Source: Bacillota bacterium (GTDB lineage Bacteria > Bacillota > UBA4882 > UBA10575). Taken from it: a DNA stretch of 9,522 nt. Made by a program: the position numbers and the translations under genes. Below the pieces are notes generated by a model. The model saw nothing but the letters and a program-made list of their open reading frames with translations, had not been told where the DNA came from and did no database searches. Every line of letters begins with the position of its first letter. The stretch's first letter is position 1. This document shows positions 1 to 6,092 of the stretch, piece after piece. Location of the stretch: contig DOID01000134.1 in the NCBI GenBank assembly GCA_003511465.1, positions 5,678 through 15,199 of the forward strand, in the 5' to 3' direction.

Positions 1-263
1 GTATGCGGGCCAATCCGGGTATAATTCGAACTGAATGAAACCGATGGCCAGCGGCTGGCACCGGCCTGCGCCACTTTGGCCTCAGCTTCTGTTACCGCCG
101 CGCCGGTCGCGCCTAAGTTATACGGATTTGCCACGGCCATCCTCAGTGCCTCCGCCAAGCTTATTCCCTGTTCTTCCTGGGCTAATACTGGCAAAAAAGC
201 CCCAATGCCAAGAAAAAACAAAAGTGCGATCACACCTATATTTCTATGTATTCTTTTCACCAT
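1..263 (-). CDS. TolC-family outer-membrane-type efflux protein, N-terminal part (truncated by window edge)
   Basis: Reading leftward from ATG at 263, the first 87 codons are visible and the frame runs open off the window. The start is set by an AGGAGG site (275-270) six bases upstream. Residues 1 to about 29 form a signal peptide: basic MVKRIHR, a hydrophobic core, then a likely cleavage after PVLA. The mature start reads GISLAEALRMAVANP, followed by an alanine-rich helix containing AEAKVAQAGASRWPSVSF. This is the usual opening of outer membrane efflux (OEP/TolC) proteins, which form the trimeric exit duct of tripartite pumps. The gene begins 16 nt after the tetR stop codon, so the two are probably co-transcribed and the TetR protein probably controls the pump. 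Membrane-fusion and inner-membrane pump genes would be expected further left, outside the window. Family assignment rests on the N-terminus only. Confidence 0.8.
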   Translation of the reverse strand, partial: MVKRIHRNIGVIALLFFLGIGAFLPVLAQEEQGISLAEALRMAVANPYNLGATGAAVTEAEAKVAQAGASRWPSVSFSSNYTRIGPH

Positions 264-279
264 TACTGTCCTCCTCAGT

Positions 280-891
280 TTATTTAGCAATGCCATGGGT
301 TAGCATATCTTTAATGAAAACGGCTTTCGTTTCCACTTGGTTCCAGTTTTCTTCCAAACATTGCCTCCCCCCAAAGGCGAAAAGAATCCCGGTAAAAGCC
401 GTCACCACGCTTTTCACCTCAAGATCAGGGCGGAAAAAACCGAGCTTTAAACCCAACTCAATCAGTTCCGTATTAATCGCTAAAAATTGCTCATGCCAAA
501 GCATCAGCTTCTCCCGCAGCTCATTACTTAAACCTTGCGTCATGCTCATATTTAACTGGGTCAAATCGCGATGATGATCGAAAGAGTTTAAAAATTCCTT
601 GATAAAAACTAGTAATAAATCGGGAAAGGGTCGCTCCGTTGTCAAAATCGACCGCAGCTTTACATTGATCTCTTGCGCCAATTGCGCAATCATCCCGTAA
701 AATAAATCTTCTTTACTGGAAAAATGCCAGTACAACGTTCCTTTTCCGACTCGGGCTGCCTCAGCAATCTCAGCCATTGTTGCCGGATGGTAACCCTTTT
801 CTCCAAAAACAACCAACGCCGCCTGGAGAATTCGTTCTTTGGTCTCCTGCTCCGGAGCCGCCAGTGGCGCCGTCTGTTCGTGATCTGTCAA
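280..891 (-). CDS. TetR/AcrR-family transcriptional repressor
   Basis: A 203-residue protein of typical TetR length. The N-terminal DNA-binding domain spans about residues 17-62 (TKERILQAALVVFGEKGY, then TMAEIAEAARVGKGTLYWHF, then SSKEDLF), which is the standard helix-turn-helix layout. The remaining helical part, about 65-203, would be the dimerisation and ligand-binding domain; its ligand cannot be told from sequence. Start choice: a frame extending to GTG at 900 exists, but that GTG lies inside a perfect Shine-Dalgarno AGGAGGTGA (905-897). TTG at 891 sits five bases after this site and is the better start. The tolC-like gene follows after 16 nt, so this is probably the autoregulated local repressor of an efflux operon. 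A GGTC-rich palindromic element lies between its -10 box and its ribosome binding site. Confidence 0.9.
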   Translation of the reverse strand: MTDHEQTAPLAAPEQETKERILQAALVVFGEKGYHPATMAEIAEAARVGKGTLYWHFSSKEDLFYGMIAQLAQEINVKLRSILTTERPFPDLLLVFIKEFLNSFDHHRDLTQLNMSMTQGLSNELREKLMLWHEQFLAINTELIELGLKLGFFRPDLEVKSVVTAFTGILFAFGGRQCLEENWNQVETKAVFIKDMLTHGIAK

Positions 892-896
892 CTTAG

Positions 897-905
897 TCAC
901 CTCCT
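897..905 (-). promoter_or_regulatory. Ribosome binding site that fixes the tetR start
   Basis: AGGAGGTGA on the minus strand is a full-length complement of the 16S anti-Shine-Dalgarno sequence. It ends five bases (CTAAG) before TTG 891. It contains the upstream in-frame GTG (900-898), which therefore cannot be a sensible start. Confidence 0.8.
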
Positions 906-906
906 C

Positions 907-930
907 GACCGGACGGTCGGTCGGTCAGTC
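907..930 (-). promoter_or_regulatory. Putative TetR-family operator (GGTC-rich repeat)
   Basis: On the plus strand GACCG-GA-CGGTC (907-918) is an inverted repeat, followed by further GGTC/GGTC/AGTC repeats to 930. The minus-strand form, GACTGACCGACCGACC and onward, resembles the CCGACCG-type operators found upstream of many AcrR/TetR efflux regulators. It begins directly after the -10 box and covers the expected transcription start, an ideal place for autorepression. Binding itself is inferred. Confidence 0.6.
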
Positions 931-932
931 AT

Positions 933-962
933 ATCTTACCACTCAACCCAGAGTTTCGTCAA
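933..962 (-). promoter_or_regulatory. Sigma-A-type promoter of the tetR-tolC operon
   Basis: On the minus strand: -35 TTGACG (962-957), an 18-bp spacer, and -10 TAAGAT (938-933). The predicted start, near 926, falls inside the GGTC repeats. It points toward tetR, and there is no competing promoter-like sequence closer to the gene. Confidence 0.6.
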
Positions 963-1087
963 TACGCCTAAAGCTGGAAAGGATTCCTTTAACAAACTTT
1001 TTATCCAAGGAAAAATCCTAACAGGTAAATATGCACTTGCTTGGTCTTAAGTTACATTTAACTAATAGGTAGCACTCAGCCGAATCG

Positions 1088-1123
1088 AAAAAAGCATAAT
1101 CCGCAAAGGGATTATGCTTTTTT
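1088..1123 (-). terminator. Rho-independent terminator after the aminotransferase gene
   Basis: A perfect 15-bp inverted repeat (1088-1102 and 1109-1123; core GCATAATCC/GGATTATGC, flanked by A and T runs) with a 6-base loop. It lies 18 bp past the stop codon at 1142. On the minus strand the stem ends in a run of six T. The plus strand also ends in a T run, so it could act in both directions, but no plus-strand gene leads into it. The remaining 900-1087 stretch holds only the tetR promoter and operator. Confidence 0.9.
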
Positions 1124-1141
1124 TATTTCCGTAAAACCTGA

Positions 1142-2380
1142 TTAACCTACCTTCTGCACCCTACGCTCTTGAACGTAAGTGGCTAGGAAATTTTCCAGGC
1201 GGTCAAAGGACGAACTTAAGGTAGCGATCTCCGGAAGGAGAACCACCCGAAAATGGTCGGGGGCAGGCCAATTGAAACCTGTACCCTGGACCAAGAGGAC
1301 TTTTTCTGTGGTTAAAAAGTCTTTAATAAACTGCTGATCATCAGTGATCCGGTACCGGTCAACGTCAACTTTGGGGAAGAGATAAAAGGCACCGGCTGGT
1401 CGGACACACGAAAGACCGGGAATCTGGTTAATCCGGCGCCAGGCGAATTCCATCTGCTCGTAAATACGACCGCCGGGTTTGGTCAAATCGGCAATACTGT
1501 TCTCCCCGTTCAGGGCGATCTCGATGGCGTACTGGGCAGGGGCATTACTGCATAAGCGCATGGAAGCCAGCATATTAAGGCCTTCAATGTAACCCTTAGC
1601 CGCCGCTTTATTTCCGCTAACCACCATCCAACCAACACGGTAGCCGGCGATCCTTTGGGATTTGGATAAGCCGTTCATCGTCAGGAAAAGCACCTCGTCA
1701 GAGAGGGAAGCGAGGGCGGTATGCTCCACCCCGTCAAAGAGAATCCGGTCGTAGATCTCATCGGCAAAAACAATCAAGCCATGGGTAGCTGCCAGTTCCA
1801 CAATGCGCTCCAAGATGAAACGGGGATAGACGGCACCGGTCGGGTTATTCGGGTTGATCACGACAATTCCCTTCGTCCGGGGGGAAATCTTCCTCGTAAT
1901 ATCATCTAGATCCGGGTACCAGTCAGCCTGTTCATCACAGAGATAATGTACCGCCGTCCCACCAGCCAGGTTGACCGCGGCGGTCCAGAGCGGATAATCA
2001 GGCGCAGGAATTAGGATCTCATCACCTTCATCAAGCAACCCTTGCATGGAACTGACAATTAGTTCACTAACCCCGTTCCCGATATAAATATCCTCTGGCT
2101 TAACTCCGGTAATCCCTTTCTCTTCGCAGTAAGCTTGAATCGCCAGACGGGCGGGGAGAATCCCCTTGGAATCGACATAACCTTGAGCATGGTAAAGGTT
2201 ATCCCGGACCGCCTGGATTACTACTTCCGGAGCGTCAAAGCCAAAAGGCGCCGGATTCCCGATGTTTAATTTTAAAATATCATGACCAGCCTCTTCCAGG
2301 CGATTCGCTTCATCCATGACCGGACCACGAATATCATAACAAACATGATCGAGTTTCTTTGATTTTTTGAAACTAGGCAT
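1142..2380 (-). CDS. alaA: AlaA-like alanine (glutamate-pyruvate) aminotransferase, PLP fold type I
   Basis: 412 residues, class I/II aminotransferase. It resembles E. coli AlaA (YfbQ) as I remember it along its whole length: CYDIRGPV (14-21), LKLNIGNPAPFGFDAP (36-51), IYIGNGVSELIV (98-109), PAPDYPLWTAAV (125-136), LVQGTGFNWPAPDHFR (363-378). Expected catalytic residues are present: Schiff-base Lys240 in NGLSK, Asp207 and Tyr210 in ADEIY for the cofactor, the NPNNPTG loop (176-182), and Arg378 for the substrate carboxylate. The likely reaction is reversible transfer between alanine and 2-oxoglutarate, in the cytoplasm. ATG 2380 is chosen because GGAGGAGG lies six bases upstream and because family homology begins there; an in-frame ATG at 2401 lies inside the preceding gene and lacks this site. 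The start overlaps the end of the MocR gene by 8 nt, which suggests translational coupling. Alanine-forming specificity is inferred from similarity. Confidence 0.9.
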   Translation of the reverse strand: MPSFKKSKKLDHVCYDIRGPVMDEANRLEEAGHDILKLNIGNPAPFGFDAPEVVIQAVRDNLYHAQGYVDSKGILPARLAIQAYCEEKGITGVKPEDIYIGNGVSELIVSSMQGLLDEGDEILIPAPDYPLWTAAVNLAGGTAVHYLCDEQADWYPDLDDITRKISPRTKGIVVINPNNPTGAVYPRFILERIVELAATHGLIVFADEIYDRILFDGVEHTALASLSDEVLFLTMNGLSKSQRIAGYRVGWMVVSGNKAAAKGYIEGLNMLASMRLCSNAPAQYAIEIALNGENSIADLTKPGGRIYEQMEFAWRRINQIPGLSCVRPAGAFYLFPKVDVDRYRITDDQQFIKDFLTTEKVLLVQGTGFNWPAPDHFRVVLLPEIATLSSSFDRLENFLATYVQERRVQKVG

Positions 2381-3830
2381 TCTTCTCCTCCTCCAATGCA
2401 CAAATTACTTCCCCAATGATCTTAAACCCCTTGGCCATTTCTTCTTCAGTAACGCGGCCAATCCCCAACCGCAAGGTATTGGTACCGCCACCGTCGGTGT
2501 AAAAGAGATCCCCGGGCATAAACAAAACTCCCTGCCGATAACAGGCAGCCAAGACTTGACGGGCATTGAGGCCGCATTGAAGTTCCACAAAAATATGGAG
2601 TCCACCCTCCCCCCAGATCTGTCGGTGCGGAATCAAGGCTGTGGCCAGTCGAAGCGCTGCCTCATGACGGTCCCGATAAACCTTCCGCGCTCTCCGTAGA
2701 TACTTCTCAAAAGAACCGTTCTGCAGATACTCAAAGAGGAGCGCTTGGTCGAGAAAACTGGTGTGGATATTTACACTTCTTTTAATACTTTCCAAGGCCG
2801 CAATTAGCTTACGGTCTGCCATTACCCAACCTAGTCTTAAGCCGGGAAAAAGGATTTTGGAGAAACTCCCGATATAAACCACATTATTTCCCTGCCCCGC
2901 CAGCGCCAGTAAGGGAGCAATATGAGCCCCGGTATAACGCAATTCTTCGTTAAAACCATCCTCAATGATGGGCACCTGATAATGGGTGAAGATTTCCAAC
3001 ACGGCCCGGCGCTTCTTCGGCGTCATCACCAGTCCGGTTGGATTGTGATAGGATGGGATTAAAAAACCGGCTTTGACCGATTGGGTCGCCAAGGTCTCCT
3101 CAAGATTTCCCAAGTTTAATCCTTCCGCGTCCATCGGAATTCCGCAAATCCGTAAGCGGTGCAATTTAAAGATTTTCAGTGCTGTATTATGAGTCGGATT
3201 TTCGGTCACAATGCCATCTCCGGGCGCGCAAATCCCAGTCAACACCAAGTTTAAACCTTCGGTAAAGCCGTTCGTGACCAGAATTTCCTTCCCCTCGGGA
3301 TCAACACCTTTGTTTTTTAGATAGTTTGTCAAATATTCCAGTAAGGGGCGGTATCCTTGGGCATAACCGTAATTCAGAATCTTACTGCCTTCTGTCGCAA
3401 AGCGGTCGAGAAAAGCCCGTTTAAAATCTTCGGTCGGAAAGAGATCCCCATCAGGGGCGATACTTTTAAACGAAATCATGCCCCGTTCCCACTTCAACTC
3501 GGACTTTTCAATGTCTAGATCAACGGCGGCCTCGGCATACGGGGTTAACCGGCGTTCCCAGGGGAGTTCCAGCGTGGCTTGGTACTTAATTGCCACTGCG
3601 GATACGAAGGAGCCTTGCCCAGGTGCGGTCGTAATGAAACCCTCTTCCTCCAGATCCTGATAGGCTTGGATCACCGTATTCCGGCTCAATCCATAAGCGG
3701 CCGCCAGTTCCCTGGTGGAGGGCAACCGTTCCCCGGCCTGAAGCATCCCGCTGAGAATCTGTTTCTTCAGATACTCCTTGAGTTGAAGGTAAACTGGTCG
3801 GCCTGCTTCCCGTTTAAAATCATCGTACAT
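2373..3830 (-). CDS. MocR/GabR-type regulator: GntR winged helix fused to aminotransferase fold
   Basis: 485 residues. Residues about 12-77 are a GntR winged helix (RPVYLQLKEYLKKQIL, then ERLPSTRELAAAYGLSRNTV, then EEEGFITTAPGQGSFV). After a linker of about 40 residues comes a fold-type-I aminotransferase domain: NYGYAQGYRPL (153-163), PSYHNPTG (259-266), cofactor lysine K325 in GSFSK, GLRLGW (330-335), and Arg454 in LRLGIGR. Such proteins use bound PLP as an effector rather than as a metabolic enzyme. The usual EDDYD-like motif reads EDGFN (290-294): the cofactor-contacting Asp is kept but the Tyr is Phe. Start ATG 3830 has AGAGG eight bases upstream. A longer frame to TTG 3863 contains a TATAAT promoter box and no spaced ribosome site, so I rejected it. 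The gene overlaps alaA by 8 nt, so alaA is the most likely target, directly or through autoregulation. Confidence 0.92.
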   Translation of the reverse strand: MYDDFKREAGRPVYLQLKEYLKKQILSGMLQAGERLPSTRELAAAYGLSRNTVIQAYQDLEEEGFITTAPGQGSFVSAVAIKYQATLELPWERRLTPYAEAAVDLDIEKSELKWERGMISFKSIAPDGDLFPTEDFKRAFLDRFATEGSKILNYGYAQGYRPLLEYLTNYLKNKGVDPEGKEILVTNGFTEGLNLVLTGICAPGDGIVTENPTHNTALKIFKLHRLRICGIPMDAEGLNLGNLEETLATQSVKAGFLIPSYHNPTGLVMTPKKRRAVLEIFTHYQVPIIEDGFNEELRYTGAHIAPLLALAGQGNNVVYIGSFSKILFPGLRLGWVMADRKLIAALESIKRSVNIHTSFLDQALLFEYLQNGSFEKYLRRARKVYRDRHEAALRLATALIPHRQIWGEGGLHIFVELQCGLNARQVLAACYRQGVLFMPGDLFYTDGGGTNTLRLGIGRVTEEEMAKGFKIIGEVICALEEEKNA

Positions 3831-3851
3831 CGCTTTTTCCTCTTGCTCCTT

Positions 3852-3879
3852 ATTATACACCAAGCTCCGATTATGAAAA
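3852..3879 (-). promoter_or_regulatory. Candidate promoter of the mocR-alaA operon
   Basis: On the minus strand: consensus -10 TATAAT (3857-3852), a 16-bp spacer, and a weak -35 TTTTCA (3879-3874). The expected start near 3845 leaves a leader of only about 15 nt containing AGAGG, which fits the ATG at 3830. Confidence 0.5.
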
Positions 3880-3881
3880 GA

Positions 3882-3914
3882 ACCACAGGTTAACTATTTC
3901 GGTTAGACTGTGGT
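3882..3914. promoter_or_regulatory. Inverted repeat upstream of mocR, possible operator
   Basis: ACCACAG (3882-3888) and CTGTGGT (3908-3914) form a perfect 7-bp inverted repeat around a 19-bp spacer. The spacer also carries GGTTA twice. The element ends 2 bp upstream of the proposed -35 box, where MocR-family proteins often bind their own promoters. It has no T run, so it is not a terminator for the gene ending at 3957. Protein binding is inference. Confidence 0.35.
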
Positions 3915-3956
3915 CTACGGATCTTTATTTATCTGAGCTGTACTAAGGTGTTATGT

Positions 3957-4997
3957 TCAATCTGAGCCAACTTTAACCGTTTGTGCGTACTTTTGCCATG
4001 GTAGGCTCCAGACCGCCGGCCGGTTATCACGAAAACTGAAAAAAGCCAGTCGCTTGCCATCAGGACTCCAACAGGGCGGTCCGCCGTTGAGACTGACGCC
4101 ATTACTGATCAGGAAACGGGTTTGGTCCTTTAGATCGAGTACAAACAGGCTCCCCCGATCCCGTACTACTTTCCCTTCCGGACTCTCCTGTCCGCCGGTG
4201 GAAATATAGGCAAGGTAACGTCCGTCTGGTGAAACGGACGGGTGCCGGTTATCATCGCTATTTTCCAGAAAGGGACGGTTTTCTCCGGTTTTTAGATCAT
4301 AAACCCAGATGCTCCCGGAGTCCAGCCCCCAACACTCGGCCGGGTAGCCAACAGCCTCGACCATGGTTTTCCGTTGTTTTAATAATGTATAGTAGATTTT
4401 ATCATTCCTCCCCCAGTTGGGAGTGGTAATAAAACCCTGGACGCTAGCGATTAAGGTTTTTAAGCCCAGGCCGTTTTTTTCGATCATCATTAATGAGGAA
4501 TTATATAAGCCTTGGCCGCGGACGAAAACCAGCGTTTCCCCCGCTGGTGCCCAGGCCGGATCCCGGTCCTGCGGACCGCTGGTCAACCGCAGTCCAGCCC
4601 CGGAAGGAAACTCCTTCCACCAGATCCCCGTGGTCAGTACTGGCTGCTGGGCTGTGGACGCTGTTTTTCGGACCAACACTACCCCGCTACCGTCCGGTGC
4701 CCATTTCGGCGAAGAATCAATCAGACTTCCCGTTCCCGTCCAGAGAACCGGTTTCCCACTTGAATCAGGTTTGAATAACCAAATCCGCATCTTGGGCCCG
4801 GCTTCGCCTTCCTCTTTCCCTGAGAAAACAATCCGGCCATCCCGCGCCATGTCCAGACTCCAAACATCATAAGCGCCGGGGACTACCCGGTCCGGTTCGG
4901 GTCCTCCTGTTTGACCGTGGAGGGAGGGGCCGGTGCACAGCATAAAAAGAAATACCGGTAGGAACAGCATCATGTAGCGTTTACCTCGTTTCAACAT
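3957..4997 (-). CDS. Secreted PD40/TolB-like beta-propeller protein, function unknown
   Basis: 346 residues. The N-terminus MLKRGKRYMMLFLPVFLFML is a signal peptide; the Cys that follows lacks a good lipobox, so ordinary signal-peptidase cleavage near SLHGQ is more likely. The mature part holds repeated propeller-blade motifs of the WD40-like (PD40) type: SPKWAPDGSGVVLV (about 97-110), DPAWAPAGETLVFV (about 146-159), a weaker PNWGRNDKIYY, HPSVSPDGRYLAYI (about 252-265), and PPCWSPDGKRLAFF (about 307-320). Such domains are known from TolB and the N-terminal part of prolyl-oligopeptidase-type enzymes. No hydrolase domain follows, so it is probably a binding protein outside the membrane. The start is ATG 4997 or the adjacent ATG 5000; GGAGG is better spaced from 4997. 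The gene follows murB after 56 bp and is probably co-transcribed with it. No clear terminator is visible after the stop. Confidence 0.8.
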   Translation of the reverse strand: MLKRGKRYMMLFLPVFLFMLCTGPSLHGQTGGPEPDRVVPGAYDVWSLDMARDGRIVFSGKEEGEAGPKMRIWLFKPDSSGKPVLWTGTGSLIDSSPKWAPDGSGVVLVRKTASTAQQPVLTTGIWWKEFPSGAGLRLTSGPQDRDPAWAPAGETLVFVRGQGLYNSSLMMIEKNGLGLKTLIASVQGFITTPNWGRNDKIYYTLLKQRKTMVEAVGYPAECWGLDSGSIWVYDLKTGENRPFLENSDDNRHPSVSPDGRYLAYISTGGQESPEGKVVRDRGSLFVLDLKDQTRFLISNGVSLNGGPPCWSPDGKRLAFFSFRDNRPAVWSLPWQKYAQTVKVGSD

Positions 4998-5053
4998 CAT
5001 ATCCCCTCCATTCCCTTTTGTTCGCGCCTTCCGCAACCCTCTCCTGCTGGAAT

Positions 5054-5968
5054 TTATTCCCCACCTAGAATCCGTAGTTCCGGTTCCAGCCGGTAACCGG
5101 TGCAACGCTCCACTTCGGTTTGGACTTCTTCAATCAAGGCCAGCACATCCCCAGCGGTTGCTCCGCCCAGATTTACAATAAAGCCGGCATGTTTCGGGGA
5201 AACTTGGGCCCGGCCTACTGTTTTCCCCTTTAACCCCGCCTCTTCGATCAAACGGCCGGCAAAGGCCCCGGCCGGTCTTTTAAACACACTACCGGCGCTG
5301 GGCAACTCCAAGGGTTGTTTCTCCCGCCGTTGCCCATTTAGAGCTTTCATTTCGGCCCGGATCGCCGCTTCGTCCCCGTTAGTGAGCTGTAGATGAGCTT
5401 CGATTAAAATTCCCCTGCTCTGTTGAAGGCTGCTAGTCCGGTAGCCAAGCGCCAATCCTTCCCGGTTTAAGTTCGTAAATCCCGCGTCCAAATGGTACAC
5501 CTCCGCCCCGGCCACCACATCCTTCATCTCACGTCCGTAGGCACCGGCATTCATGTATACGCCACCCCCGAGGGAGCCGGGAATACCCGACGCAAATTCT
5601 AAGCCGGACAAACCATAGCGGGCAGCAGTCTCCGCCACCAGCGCTAAGGGGGCACCTGCCCCTGCCCGTAAGTTAACGCCTTCCACTGTAATTCGGTTGA
5701 AATCAGGGCCGAGCTGGACTACGACGCCACGGATCCCGGCATCTTTAATTAAAACATTGGTTCCACGCCCCAAAAGGAGCCAAGGGATTGTTTCCCGTTC
5801 GCAGTAGCTAATCAGGCGATCCAATGCCTCCCTGGTGTTTACTTCCACTAAAAGATCGGCCGGCCCCCCAATCCGAAACGAAGTATAACGGGCCAGCGGT
5901 TGGTCATAACGGTAACTATAAGGCGCGACCGCAGCAATCAATGGTCCCCGCCAGTCTTCTCTTTTCAC
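5054..5968 (-). CDS. murB: UDP-N-acetylenolpyruvoylglucosamine reductase MurB
   Basis: 304 residues, full length for the short (type II) MurB group. It reduces UDP-GlcNAc-enolpyruvate to UDP-MurNAc with NADPH and FAD, the second committed step of peptidoglycan synthesis, in the cytoplasm. FAD-domain motifs: YTSFRIGGPADLLVEV (28-43), LLLGRGTNVLI (65-75), SGIPGSLGGGVYMNAGAYG (127-145). Active-site features: Tyr176-Arg177 in LGYRTSS, proton donor Ser227 in PSAGSVFKRP, and Glu295 in LEPELRI near the C-terminus. EEAGLKGKTVGRAQVSPKHAGFIVN (242-266) is the conserved substrate-domain segment. The start codon is GTG 5968, with GAGG seven bases upstream. The PD40-protein gene follows. In many Bacillota murB sits in a division/cell-wall cluster, but no other member of one is next to it here. 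Confidence 0.97.
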   Translation of the reverse strand: MKREDWRGPLIAAVAPYSYRYDQPLARYTSFRIGGPADLLVEVNTREALDRLISYCERETIPWLLLGRGTNVLIKDAGIRGVVVQLGPDFNRITVEGVNLRAGAGAPLALVAETAARYGLSGLEFASGIPGSLGGGVYMNAGAYGREMKDVVAGAEVYHLDAGFTNLNREGLALGYRTSSLQQSRGILIEAHLQLTNGDEAAIRAEMKALNGQRREKQPLELPSAGSVFKRPAGAFAGRLIEEAGLKGKTVGRAQVSPKHAGFIVNLGGATAGDVLALIEEVQTEVERCTGYRLEPELRILGGE

Positions 5969-6039
5969 CCAATCACCTCTTTTTGCTCGTTTCCGCTTGT
6001 CGATTCTCCCGCTGACAATCCATTCCTGATTTAGCCGCC

Positions 6040-6068
6040 GTATTATCTTCCGCCTTCAGTAAAAACTA
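6040..6068 (+). promoter_or_regulatory. Possible forespore (sigma-F/G-like) promoter of splB
   Basis: GTATT (6040-6044) and GTAAAAACTA (6059-6068) are 14 bp apart. They resemble the sigma-F pattern GYATA / GGNNANAHTR, with one mismatch in each half. B. subtilis spl genes are read by forespore sigma-G, which has overlapping specificity. The predicted leader would be only about 18 nt. This is a pattern match by eye and could be chance. Confidence 0.25.
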
Positions 6069-6092
6069 TGGGTACGAAAGGAGGTTCCACTG

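Noticed and set aside
35..574. A 179-codon plus-strand open frame across the tolC and tetR genes
   Set aside because: It runs antisense to two recognised genes and has no family features.
2381..2401. Seven extra N-terminal codons for alaA, starting at ATG 2401
   Set aside because: The extension (HWRRRR) does not look like the family, and GGAGGAGG is placed for ATG 2380.
3831..3863. Eleven extra N-terminal codons for the MocR gene, starting at TTG 3863
   Set aside because: The stretch contains the TATAAT promoter box and has no spaced ribosome site; ATG 3830 has AGAGG at good spacing.
4417..4872. A 151-codon plus-strand open frame opposite the PD40 gene
   Set aside because: Low-complexity, Pro/Arg-rich product with no ribosome site; it is the antisense shadow of a gene with clear propeller motifs.
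4998..5105. Longer start for the PD40 protein, within murB
   Set aside because: It would bury the signal peptide behind about 36 residues and overlap the end of murB; GGAGGGG is placed for the ATG pair at 5000/4997.
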